Notes: generated by a model from the letters alone, not told the origin. DNA of 14,415 nucleotides from PBB1 sp043749095 (GCA_043749095.1 JAYVEB010000121.1:1-14415); one strand, 5' to 3'; positions 7,095-14,360 are shown, counted from the stretch's first letter. Translations and numbers: made by a program.

Positions 7095-8324
7095 ATGCGA
7101 ATCACCACCGCCAGCAGCTACGCCACGACGATCAGCAACCTGCAGCTTCGGCAGCAGGATCTCAGCGATGCACAGACGCGACTGAGCAGCGGCAAGCGCG
7201 TTCTCAAGCCCAGCGACGACCCCGCTGCCGCTGCGCGTGTCGAGCGAGCGCTGGACGCCGAATCGCGCAGTGCCGCGTCGCAACGCAGCGTCGACGCCAG
7301 CAAGGCGCTGGTGAGCCAGACCGAAAGCGCACTCGGCGATGCCAATGAACTGCTGTCGCAGGTGCGCGAGGCGGTGATCGCTGCCGGCAACGGCAGTTAC
7401 ACCGACGTCGAGCGGACGATCCAGGCCAACAAGATTCGGGGCCTGCGTGATCAGCTGTTTGAGGTGGCCAACCGTTCCGATGGGGCCGGCAGTTATCTGT
7501 TTGGTGGGCAGGGATCTAATCAGCCACCGTTTGTCGATACGCCGGGTGGTGTTGTCTTTCGCGGCGTCGCCGGCCAGACGCTGACCGATGCCGACACCGC
7601 GTTGCCGTTGAGCAGCGATGGCCAGGCAGCTTGGCTCTCCTCACGCACCGGCAATGGCGTCTTCGTCACCCGCGCCGCTGGCAACAACGTCACCAACCTG
7701 CCGGTCAAGGGAGCTTGGGTCGACGCTGGCAGCGTCAATGATCCATCGCAGCTTTTTCCGGTGCCCGACACCGGCTACCGCATACGCTTCACCAGCGCGA
7801 CCGACTACACCGTCGAGAGCTTCCCGCTGGCCACGCCGAACGTCGCCACGACCGAGAGCACCGGCACCTTGAGCAGCGGCCGCGCGATCGATCTGCACGG
7901 CACCAGCGTCAACATCGCAGGCGCGCCAGTGGCGGGTGACCAGTTCGACATCACGCCGTCGACACCAACGTTGAGCGTGTTCGCTGCCCTCGACCAAGCG
8001 GTGGCCCAGCTGAAGCAGCCCGGGCTGACCGGATCGCAGGTGGCTCAGGGCACCTCGGACGCCTTGCGCAATGTCGACGCCAGCCTGGGCCCGCTGAGCA
8101 CCGCACGTTCGGTGGCCGGCGACGTGCTCAACCGCATCGACGGGGTCACGAGCCGGCTGGCGGACCAGAAATTGGACGCACAGACCCAGCGTTCGAACGC
8201 CGAAGACCTGGACATGGTCCAGGCGCTGTCGGACTTCCAGAACAAACAGACCGGCTACGATGCCGCTTTGAAGTCGTATTCAGCAGTTCAGAAGTTGTCG
8301 CTGTTCCAATACGTCAATCCCTGA
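7095..8324 (+). CDS. flgL: Flagellar hook-filament junction protein FlgL (HAP3)
   Basis: FlgL is the second junction protein, on which the flagellin filament grows. The 409-residue product has the flagellin-like N-terminus MRITTASSYATTISNLQL followed by the family hallmark RLSSGKRVLKPSDDPA (residues 29-44), a coiled-coil helix, and the segment LRDQLFEVANRSDGAGSYLFGG. The central domain carries VNIAGAPVAGDQFDITPS near residue 281, also seen in related form in FlgK. The C-terminal helix has DLDMVQALSDFQNKQTGYDA and ends in LSLFQYVNP, matching the flagellin-family D0 helix. The ATG at 7095 has no strong ribosome site, only GAGA within a palindrome, which is unusual for this operon. It is the last structural flagellar gene of the window. 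Confidence 0.96.
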   Translation: MRITTASSYATTISNLQLRQQDLSDAQTRLSSGKRVLKPSDDPAAAARVERALDAESRSAASQRSVDASKALVSQTESALGDANELLSQVREAVIAAGNGSYTDVERTIQANKIRGLRDQLFEVANRSDGAGSYLFGGQGSNQPPFVDTPGGVVFRGVAGQTLTDADTALPLSSDGQAAWLSSRTGNGVFVTRAAGNNVTNLPVKGAWVDAGSVNDPSQLFPVPDTGYRIRFTSATDYTVESFPLATPNVATTESTGTLSSGRAIDLHGTSVNIAGAPVAGDQFDITPSTPTLSVFAALDQAVAQLKQPGLTGSQVAQGTSDALRNVDASLGPLSTARSVAGDVLNRIDGVTSRLADQKLDAQTQRSNAEDLDMVQALSDFQNKQTGYDAALKSYSAVQKLSLFQYVNP

Positions 8325-8331
8325 CCAGGCC

Positions 8332-8360
8332 AGACACCGCACGCGCCTGTTGGCGTGTCT
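8332..8360 (+). other. Inverted repeat / hairpin between flgL and the HDOD gene
   Basis: Two alternative stems use the same right arm. AGACAC (8332-8337) pairs perfectly with GTGTCT (8355-8360). Alternatively ACGCGCC (8341-8347) pairs with GGCGTGT (8352-8358) around the loop TGTT, 7 bp with one G-U. No T-run follows, so it is not a standard intrinsic terminator. It could attenuate transcription after flgL or be incidental. Confidence 0.35.
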
Positions 8361-8373
8361 CTCTCCACTGCGT

Positions 8374-8378
8374 AGGAG
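8374..8378 (+). promoter_or_regulatory. Shine-Dalgarno for a GTG start
   Basis: AGGAG, 5 bp before the GTG at 8384, is the strongest ribosome site in the window. It decides the start of the HDOD gene, which has no nearby ATG. Confidence 0.75.
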
Positions 8379-8383
8379 TTCTT

Positions 8384-9595
8384 GTGCTGGACGACGAAAT
8401 ACTGGGTCAGGTGGCGCTGGGCTATTCCGCCTTCATCGACCGCAACCGTGCGGTGACCGCGACCCGGCTGACGGTGTTTCCCTTGCGCCCCGATGTGGCG
8501 CTGGACGCAGGCCAGTTGCTGCATGCGGTCGCGTCGGTCTGGCCAGCCAACGGTGGGCGGGTGTCGCTCAACGTCACCAGCGAGAGCCTGCTGCAGGACC
8601 TGCTGCAAACCTCGCCCTCGCACAACCTGATGGTCGAAGTGCCGGCCTTCATGGCCGCCGACCCGGTGAATACCGCGTCCATCGTTGCGCTGCATGCCCA
8701 CGGCACCACGCTGATGCTCAAGGGCCGTCCCCTGAAGGAGCTGCCCCGCGAGGTGCTGCCCTGCTTCACGCAGTCGATCATCGACCTGTCCGATGACCGT
8801 CGGGTGGCCTCGGGCGGCGTCGCACCGGTCGGCGTGACGCGCACCATCCCCCACGTGCTCGCAGGCATCAACTCCACCGCTGACATGGACGGCGCGTTCA
8901 ACCGTGGCGCAGTGGCGGTACTGGGCTGGCCGCTCGGCGATGAAGTCACCGAGCGGCCCAAAGGGGGCCGCGCGCCGCCAACGCCTATCGACCTGCAGAC
9001 GGTGGTCGAACTGATCCGCCAGGTCGATGCGGAAGAGTCGGCCGAAAAGCTGGAGAACACCCTCAAACGCGACCCATCGCTCGGGTTCAAGGTGCTGCGC
9101 TACATCAATTCGGCGGCTTTTGGCCTGTCGGTCGAGGTCAGCTCCTTCCGGCATGCGCTGATGCTGCTCGGTTACCAGCGTCTCAAGCGCTGGCTCGCGC
9201 TGTTGCTGGCCACGGCCAGCAAGGAGCCCAACATGCGCGCTGCGATGTTCGCCTCGGTGCGGCGTGGCCTGCTGATGGAAGAACTGGCGCGCAGCTCCGG
9301 CGGCGATGCCGAGATGCGCAACGAGCTGTTCATCTGCGGCGTGTTCTCGCTGCTCGACCGCCTGTTCCAGCAGCCGCTCGCCGAGCTGTTGCGCACCATC
9401 CCCGTGCCGCAGCTGGTGCACGAAACGCTGATTGAAGGCACCGGCCCCTATGCGCCGTATTTCAACCTGGTCAAGGCGGTCGAAGCCGAGTCGCTCTACG
9501 ACTTCCGCGAATGTGCCGAGGCCTTGATGATGGGCGTGCGCGAGATCAACCAGGCCGAGTTGCGGGCGCTGGCCTCGGCCGCCGACCTCGACTGA
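8384..9595 (+). CDS. HDOD-domain signalling protein with degenerate EAL-like N-terminus (YuxH-like)
   Basis: The 403-residue protein has two halves. Residues about 200-395 form an HDOD domain: LENTLKRDPSLGFKVLRYIN at 223-242 followed by SAAFGL, then SFRHALMLLGYQRLKRWLALLL at 254-275 (given as SFRHALMLLGYQ...LALLL), and FICGVFSLLDRLFQQPLAELL with LPL-like IPVPQLV. HDOD resembles HD phosphohydrolases but lacks their metal-binding residues and usually acts as a protein-interaction module. The N-terminal half (about 8-188) has the layout of the EAL part of YuxH-like proteins, ending in a segment around AVLGWPLGDEV where those have GYFFSRP-like residues. It contains no EAL motif and no visible acidic catalytic set, so cyclic-di-GMP hydrolysis is unlikely. 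It follows flgL by 59 bp with its own strong ribosome site, so a motility- or signalling-linked adaptor role is inferred. Domain call is firm; cellular role is unknown. Confidence 0.88.
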   Translation: MLDDEILGQVALGYSAFIDRNRAVTATRLTVFPLRPDVALDAGQLLHAVASVWPANGGRVSLNVTSESLLQDLLQTSPSHNLMVEVPAFMAADPVNTASIVALHAHGTTLMLKGRPLKELPREVLPCFTQSIIDLSDDRRVASGGVAPVGVTRTIPHVLAGINSTADMDGAFNRGAVAVLGWPLGDEVTERPKGGRAPPTPIDLQTVVELIRQVDAEESAEKLENTLKRDPSLGFKVLRYINSAAFGLSVEVSSFRHALMLLGYQRLKRWLALLLATASKEPNMRAAMFASVRRGLLMEELARSSGGDAEMRNELFICGVFSLLDRLFQQPLAELLRTIPVPQLVHETLIEGTGPYAPYFNLVKAVEAESLYDFRECAEALMMGVREINQAELRALASAADLD

Positions 9596-9643
9596 CGGTG
9601 TGACAAACGCCAGCGTGACCGACGACGCGATAAATTCAAAGGC

Positions 9644-9670
9644 ATGAGCCTGCGAACCCGTCTGCGGTGA
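9644..9670 (+). other. Possible 8-codon leader reading frame before the sensor kinase
   Basis: ATG at 9644 opens the frame MSLRTRLR and stops at TGA 9668-9670, which overlaps a GTG (9667) that is in frame with the kinase. An AAAGG (9638-9642) is only one base away from the ATG, so ribosome loading looks poor. The peptide looks like the beginning of many membrane sensor kinases, so it may be a relic start rather than a leader. Weak support. Confidence 0.25.
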
Positions 9671-9675
9671 GTGCG

Positions 9676-12600
9676 ATGGACGCCGTCGCCAGCCAGCCCG
9701 CCCTCGAACAGTTTTTCGATCACCTCAGCGAAGGGGTGTTGCTGTTCGATCGCCGCGCGCAGGTGACCTTCGCCAACACCGCCGCGCTGCGCCGCATGCC
9801 GGGGGCGGTCGGCGTGACGCTTGGGGAATGGCAGGGTGTGCTCGGCGCCGCGCTGGTCGATTGGCTGCGCCAGGCCATCGCCGCCTCGCCTGGCGCGATG
9901 CGCACGCCAGGCCACGCCACGGCCCGCGCCGCGGCGTCGTCGCGGCGCGCGGCGCCCGCCTTGCCACCGCCGGCGGTGATGGCCGACGGCCGCAGCGCCG
10001 AAGCGGCCTGGCAGGTGCTGGGTTCGGGCCTGTTTGCCTTGCGCCTGCAGTGGCGTGACGCGACGCCGCCCGACGCGGCGCTGCCGTCGACCATCGTTGG
10101 TCCGGTGATTGCCGAGCTGATGCAGGTGCTGTGGCATTCACCATTTCCCGCGATGCTCCAAGACACACGCTGGCGCATCGTCGACGTGAATCCGGCCTTC
10201 GTTGCCTTCAGCGGGTACCCGCGAGAGCAGCTGATCGGCAGCGATCCGGTGGCGCTCGAACCCGAAGAAGACCGCGCCAGCAGCCTGGTGCTGCGCGAGC
10301 GCTGGCAAGAGCCCAGTGACCGCGAGGCCGATTCGGCGTTGATGAACCGCCGCATCGTCGCGGCCGATGGCCGCGAGCGCTGGTTCCGCGCCAATCGCAG
10401 CGTGCTGACCGACGACAACGGCCGTGTCTTCGCGATGTCGGTGCTGCAGGACAGTACCGCCGAACACATCGCCCGCGAACGCGCCGACCGCTCGGCGCGC
10501 GAGATCGATGACTGGTTCGACCTCAGCCCGGTCGGCATGGTGCTGTTCGACGAGGCGGGTCTGCTCGTGCGCACCAACCCGGCCTTCGATGCGCTGGCCG
10601 ACGTGGTCCCGGCGGTGCTGGCCGATGCCTCACCCGAGCTGCGCCAGTTGCTGGGCTGGACCGACAGCGGTCCGTCGCCGGCGCTGCAGCCCTCGGCCAA
10701 GTCGGTCGTTACCCAAGGCTGGCTGCCGCAGCCGCAGGGCGGGTTGCGCCGGCTGCGCTCCATTGTGCGCTGCTACACCACGCCAGGTGGTGCGCGGCGC
10801 CACATGGCGATCCTGGAAGACCGCAGCATCGAGGAAGAGCGTGACCTGGCGCAGATGCAGATCGGCGCGCTGATGGACACCGCCGGCGTCGGACTGGCCA
10901 CGTTCCAGGAGAGCTCTGGTTGGGTGCGCCAGCGGCAGTCGCCGAAGGCTGCGGAGTCGCGACCCGATGCGGGCACGGTGCCCACCTCGGCCGCGTTGCA
11001 GTCGATCAGCCGCGACATCGTGGCCGAGGAATCACTGGCCGACTACGACGCGCTGCAGCAGGCCCTGCGCAGTGCGCAGCGCGCCGAGGTGCGCTACGCC
11101 ATCCGTCACCCTCAACTCGGCCTGCGCTGGCTGCTGACCCGGGTCGAGCCGGCCACGCTGGCCTCGGGCAAACGCACCACCTCCGTGGTGACGTTGGACA
11201 TCACAGAGCAGCACCGGACGCAGCAGCGCAGCGAGCAGCTGCTGCGCGAGCTGACAACGATTCTGGAAAGCACCTCGGCGGGCATCGCCTACATCCGCGG
11301 CAATGTGTTGGTGCGCTGCAACCGGCGCTTCGAGGCGATGCTGGGCTTGCCGTCGGTGGGGATCGCAGGCAGCGGCATTGCCGAGTTGTTCGGCAGTTCG
11401 CCACAGGGACAGCGCATCGCTGCCGACACCTTGCAGGCGCTGACGGCGGGGTTGATCTTCGAGACCGAGTTCTCTATGGAGCCGGCGGCGAGCGCGGCGA
11501 ACGACCAACCGCTGCGCTGGTATGCGCTGTCGGTGCGCCGCACCGGGCCGGTGTCGCAGCACATCGAGGCGATCGCGGTGCTGTCCGACATCACCCGGCT
11601 GAAGGCGCAGCAGGTCGAGCTGGAGCAGCTGGCACGCGACCGCGAGCTGATGTTCAGCCTGTCGGAAGTGGGTATTGCCTTCGTGCGCGACGGCGTGCTG
11701 CAGCGCGCCAACGACGCGCTCGCGCAGCTCGCGGGCTACCCGGCCGCCGAGCTGCAGGGGCTGCCGCTGCGCTCGCTGTTCGCCGATGCCGAGGAGCACG
11801 AGCGGCTGTCGACCCAGGAACAGAATGCCTTGCAGCTGCATGGCCGATGGATCGGCGAGCGGCAGCTGCACCAGCGCGACGGTCGGATGGTGTGGGTGCA
11901 GATCAGCACCCGCCTGGTCGGCGACGACCCTGCCGGCGGCATCATTGCCTCGTTCGTCAACGTCGATGCTCGGCACCGCGCCGAACATGCGGTTGCGCTG
12001 CAGGCCAACCGAACACGCGCCATTCTTGACTCGGTGTTGGTGGGCATCGTGACGGTCGGGCCCCGCGGCATCGAATGGATGAACCGCTCGGCGCGGCGCA
12101 TGTTCGGGGCCGACCTCGGTGACTTCATCGACCAGCCGATCAGCACCGTGGCCACGCCCGAGGCCGATCACCCGTTTCGCCGCACGCAGTACCTCGACGA
12201 TCTGGTCGAGGGTGAGGCCGAGACCTTCGAATGCCGCGTCAAGGCCCGCGATGGACGGGAGTTCTGGGTCGTTGGCAATGCGGTGGTGACCGGCAGCGAA
12301 TCCCGCGGGCGGCAGCTGACGTACGCGCTGCTCGACATCGAGCGGCGGCGTCAGGCCGAGGCCCGCATCGCGGAGGCACAGGCCTCGCTGCAACGCATCA
12401 TCGAGGCCGCGCCGATGGCGATCACGGTACGCGATGCACGCACGCTCACGATCCTGCAGGCCAATCTGGCCGCGGCGCGCAGTGTTGATCGCACCATCGA
12501 CCAGCTGGTGGGCTGCAGCCCCGAAGACATATTCGAGCCCGACCTGGCGGCACAACGGCGGCTGGACATGGAGCATGCGCTGCGCGCCAGCACGGTGACG

Positions 12601-13422
12601 CAGCGCGAATACCAGATACCGATGAATGGCGAGGTGCGCGTGTGGGATGCGCGCTACCTGCCGCTGGCTGCGCCAGGCCAACCGCCCGATCAATTGCTGC
12701 TGGTCGCCACCGATGTGACCGAACAACGCGCGGCAGAGCGCGCGAGGTTCGACGAGGCGATCGCGCAACGCGAGATGCTGGTCAAGGAAGTGCACCACCG
12801 CATCAAGAACAACCTTCAGGGCGTGGCCGGGCTGTTGCAGCAGATCGCCACCCGCAAGCCCGAGATGGCGTCGGCGATGTCGGAGGTGGTGGGTCAGGTG
12901 CAGGCGATCGCCCAGGTCTACGGGCTGCAGGTCGGTGCGGGCGGGCCGCTGCAGGTGACCGGCGTGGTGGAGGCCATCGCCGGATCGGTGCAGCGCACCT
13001 TCGGACACCCGATCGCCTTTGCGGTGCAGGGCGATCACCCCGAGCAGTGGGTGTTGCCCGAGGCGGAATCGATCCCGATCGCGTTGACGCTCAACGAGCT
13101 GCTGACCAATGCGGTCAAGCACAGTTCCAAGCAGCACCGCGCCGCCGATCCGGCCAACACCGAGCCGCCCGCGGTGGACTGCACGCTGGTCTGCGAGGTC
13201 GACGGTGTGCGCATCGTGATCCGCAACCACGCCCGCCTGGCCGATGATTTCAACCTGGCGCGCGTGCCTGGCGGTGTCTCGGGCCTCGGTCTGGTGCGCG
13301 CCTTGCTGCCGCGGCGTTGCGCGCAACTCAGCATCGAGCAGGACGTCGACCGTGTGGTCGCCACCGTGAGCATCGTGGCACCCGGTGTGATGAATGCCGC
13401 GCGTCGAAAGACAGCGGCCTGA
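9676..13422 (+). CDS. Soluble multi-PAS sensor histidine kinase, HisKA_2 type
   Basis: From the ATG at 9676 the product has 1,248 residues. It has about eight successive PAS modules, near 8-127, 145-262, 277-385, 394-512, 524-642, 653-767, 778-890 and 901-1017. Several are classic (VDVNPAFVAFSGYPREQLIG; ADGRERWFRANRSVL; DITRL, DVTEQR at module ends), while the first and fourth are degenerate. The transmitter has an H-box KEVHHRIKNNLQGVAGLL with His1041 as the expected phosphoacceptor, an N-box TLNELLTNAVKHS near 1138-1150, and a G-box GGVSGLGLV near 1199-1207. This is the HisKA_2/HWE-like class. There is no signal peptide or membrane segment, so it should sense a cytoplasmic cue. The ligand is unknown, and no heme- or flavin-binding residue could be assigned. 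An in-frame GTG at 9667 is an alternative start; neither start has a strong ribosome site (GGTGAG, 9665-9670, precedes the ATG by 5 bp). It likely phosphorylates the downstream receiver-ANTAR protein. Confidence 0.92.
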   Translation: MDAVASQPALEQFFDHLSEGVLLFDRRAQVTFANTAALRRMPGAVGVTLGEWQGVLGAALVDWLRQAIAASPGAMRTPGHATARAAASSRRAAPALPPPAVMADGRSAEAAWQVLGSGLFALRLQWRDATPPDAALPSTIVGPVIAELMQVLWHSPFPAMLQDTRWRIVDVNPAFVAFSGYPREQLIGSDPVALEPEEDRASSLVLRERWQEPSDREADSALMNRRIVAADGRERWFRANRSVLTDDNGRVFAMSVLQDSTAEHIARERADRSAREIDDWFDLSPVGMVLFDEAGLLVRTNPAFDALADVVPAVLADASPELRQLLGWTDSGPSPALQPSAKSVVTQGWLPQPQGGLRRLRSIVRCYTTPGGARRHMAILEDRSIEEERDLAQMQIGALMDTAGVGLATFQESSGWVRQRQSPKAAESRPDAGTVPTSAALQSISRDIVAEESLADYDALQQALRSAQRAEVRYAIRHPQLGLRWLLTRVEPATLASGKRTTSVVTLDITEQHRTQQRSEQLLRELTTILESTSAGIAYIRGNVLVRCNRRFEAMLGLPSVGIAGSGIAELFGSSPQGQRIAADTLQALTAGLIFETEFSMEPAASAANDQPLRWYALSVRRTGPVSQHIEAIAVLSDITRLKAQQVELEQLARDRELMFSLSEVGIAFVRDGVLQRANDALAQLAGYPAAELQGLPLRSLFADAEEHERLSTQEQNALQLHGRWIGERQLHQRDGRMVWVQISTRLVGDDPAGGIIASFVNVDARHRAEHAVALQANRTRAILDSVLVGIVTVGPRGIEWMNRSARRMFGADLGDFIDQPISTVATPEADHPFRRTQYLDDLVEGEAETFECRVKARDGREFWVVGNAVVTGSESRGRQLTYALLDIERRRQAEARIAEAQASLQRIIEAAPMAITVRDARTLTILQANLAAARSVDRTIDQLVGCSPEDIFEPDLAAQRRLDMEHALRASTVTQREYQIPMNGEVRVWDARYLPLAAPGQPPDQLLLVATDVTEQRAAERARFDEAIAQREMLVKEVHHRIKNNLQGVAGLLQQIATRKPEMASAMSEVVGQVQAIAQVYGLQVGAGGPLQVTGVVEAIAGSVQRTFGHPIAFAVQGDHPEQWVLPEAESIPIALTLNELLTNAVKHSSKQHRAADPANTEPPAVDCTLVCEVDGVRIVIRNHARLADDFNLARVPGGVSGLGLVRALLPRRCAQLSIEQDVDRVVATVSIVAPGVMNAARRKTAA

Positions 13423-13443
13423 CACCGGTTTCGGTGTTCAGGC
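13417..13443 (+). other. Strong hairpin over the kinase stop codon
   Basis: GCCTGACACCG (13417-13427) pairs with CGGTGTTCAGGC (13432-13443) around the loop GTTT, giving 11 base pairs with one bulged T. The kinase stop TGA (13420-13422) lies within the left arm. No run of T follows, so it is not a textbook terminator; it may stabilise the upstream message or partly separate kinase from regulator expression. Confidence 0.6.
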
Positions 13444-13478
13444 ACAGCGCTTTGGGCGCAGAATGTGGCGGTGCTGTG
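13443..13478 (+). other. Second hairpin candidate upstream of the regulator gene
   Basis: CACAGCGC (13443-13450) can pair with GTGCTGTG (13471-13478), 8 bp with one G-U, around a 20-base loop. It directly abuts the previous hairpin, forming a tandem pair. A shorter alternative is GCGC (13447-13450) with GCGC (13456-13459). Confidence 0.35.
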
Positions 13479-13510
13479 GCAGGCGCTGGTCCGGCGCGGT
13501 GGTCGGATCC

Positions 13511-13522
13511 AACCGCTCGGTT
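13511..13522 (+). repeat. Palindrome upstream of the response regulator
   Basis: AACCG-CT-CGGTT is a perfect two-fold symmetric 12-mer, 33 bp before the regulator start, in a 132-bp gap. It is too tight for an RNA hairpin but suitable as a protein operator. No convincing -10/-35 pair could be placed around it. Confidence 0.35.
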
Positions 13523-13542
13523 ATTCGTTGTCATGAAGTTGC

Positions 13543-13547
13543 AGGAG
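13543..13547 (+). promoter_or_regulatory. Shine-Dalgarno deciding the regulator start
   Basis: AGGAG is 4 bp before a GTG at 13552 and 7 bp before the adjacent in-frame GTG at 13555. The spacing favours the second. Confidence 0.6.
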
Positions 13548-13554
13548 TACTGTG

Positions 13555-14190
13555 GTGGCAGTCGCGCAAGCGCCGTCCGGAGTGGGCGGCAAGATCCTGG
13601 TGGTGGACGATGACCGGCTGGTGCTGGCGACGCTCGCCCACGGCCTGACGCAGGCGGGCTATGACGTGATCGACGCGGACAACGGCGATGACGCGATCCT
13701 GCTCGCACGTGAGCACCGGCCCGATCTGGCGCTGCTCGACATCCGCATGGAGGGCATGAGCGGCTTCGACGTCGCCGCCTACCTGCGCGAATACTGCAAG
13801 ATGCCTTTTATGTTCCTGTCGGCTTTCACCGACGACGACACCGTGCGCCAGGTGCATGAACTCGGCGCCGTCGATTACCTGGTCAAACCGCTGGACATCG
13901 GGCAGATCGTGCCGGCGGTTCAGGCGGTGTTTGCGCGGCTGAAGGCATCGTCATCGGCGGCTGTCACTCCCGTCGAGGTGGTGCCGGAGGCACAGGCGCG
14001 GCGGATCGATGCACTGTCGCTGGTCGAGGCGATGGCCGTCGGTGTCTTGATGCATCGCTACTCGCTGGCCCGCGGTGGTGCGTTTGACCGCCTGCAGCGC
14101 ATGGCCACGGCGAACGGTCTGGCCCTGGGCGCCGAGGCCGAACGACTGCTGGAAGCGGTCGAGCGACTGTCGGGCGCGGCTGACCTCTGA
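13555..14190 (+). CDS. Response regulator, receiver plus ANTAR RNA-binding domain
   Basis: The 211-residue protein has a receiver domain at about 13-128: KILVVDDDRL with acidic Asp18/Asp19, the phosphoacceptor Asp62 in LALLDIRMEGMSG, the switch residue Ser89 in FLSAF, and Lys111 in YLVKPLD. A linker with Ser/Ala/Val follows, then a C-terminal ANTAR domain (about 150-205) showing AVGVLMHRYSLARGGAFDRL, RMATANGLAL and a final helix. ANTAR regulators (NasR, AmiR, EutV) bind paired hairpins in nascent RNA and prevent termination. The usual AKG of the ANTAR core reads AVG here. The partner is almost certainly the HisKA_2 kinase just upstream, a known pairing. The gene sits 132 bp after the kinase, so it may have its own promoter. 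Start chosen by ribosome-site spacing; GTG 13552 would add one residue. Confidence 0.92.
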   Translation: MAVAQAPSGVGGKILVVDDDRLVLATLAHGLTQAGYDVIDADNGDDAILLAREHRPDLALLDIRMEGMSGFDVAAYLREYCKMPFMFLSAFTDDDTVRQVHELGAVDYLVKPLDIGQIVPAVQAVFARLKASSSAAVTPVEVVPEAQARRIDALSLVEAMAVGVLMHRYSLARGGAFDRLQRMATANGLALGAEAERLLEAVERLSGAADL

Positions 14191-14194
14191 GGTC

Positions 14195-14220
14195 CAGGCC
14201 CGTTTAAACGGCCAAACCTG
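14195..14220 (+). repeat. Imperfect inverted repeat with a perfect 12-bp core, downstream of the regulator
   Basis: The core CCGTTTAAACGG (14200-14211) is fully palindromic. CAGG (14195-14198) and CCTG (14217-14220) form an outer, less regular pair. It starts 5 bp after the regulator stop codon. It could be a weak bidirectional termination signal or a protein site; no T-run follows. Confidence 0.4.
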
Positions 14221-14235
14221 TTGAGGTCTGCGCGC

Positions 14236-14360
14236 GAGCGCTGCGCGGTCGGCAGCTGTGTTGCGTTCATGTCCCCCGGGCCGGTTCAGCAGCCATTCGC
14301 TTCGGCTAAAGCCTCGTCGGCCCTTGACTTCACTCCACACAGCGGCCCGGCGCAGCGCTC
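14236..14360 (+). repeat. 11-bp inverted repeat spaced by 103 bp
   Basis: GAGCGCTGCGC (14236-14246) recurs as its exact reverse complement GCGCAGCGCTC at 14350-14360. An 8-base direct repeat GCGGTCGG is also present at 14245-14252 and 14375-14382. No transposase or target duplication is visible, so an element boundary is only a possibility. Confidence 0.4.

Noticed and set aside
9600..9634. Promoter before the sensor kinase (GTGACA and GATAAA, or a sigma-28 site with CGATAA)
   Set aside because: The sigma-70 spacing would be 23 bp, and no fitting sigma-28 -35 element lies at the right distance from the CGATAA box.
11032..13425. A 797-codon open frame on the - strand under the sensor kinase
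   Set aside because: The + strand frame has clear PAS, H-box, N-box and G-box motifs; the antisense product has shadow-like composition and no recognisable motif.
13466..13481. Sigma-54-like promoter (GG, ten bases, GC in TGGCGGTGCTGTGGCA)
   Set aside because: The GG/GC spacing fits, but the rest of the -24 and -12 elements match poorly and such patterns are frequent by chance at this GC content.
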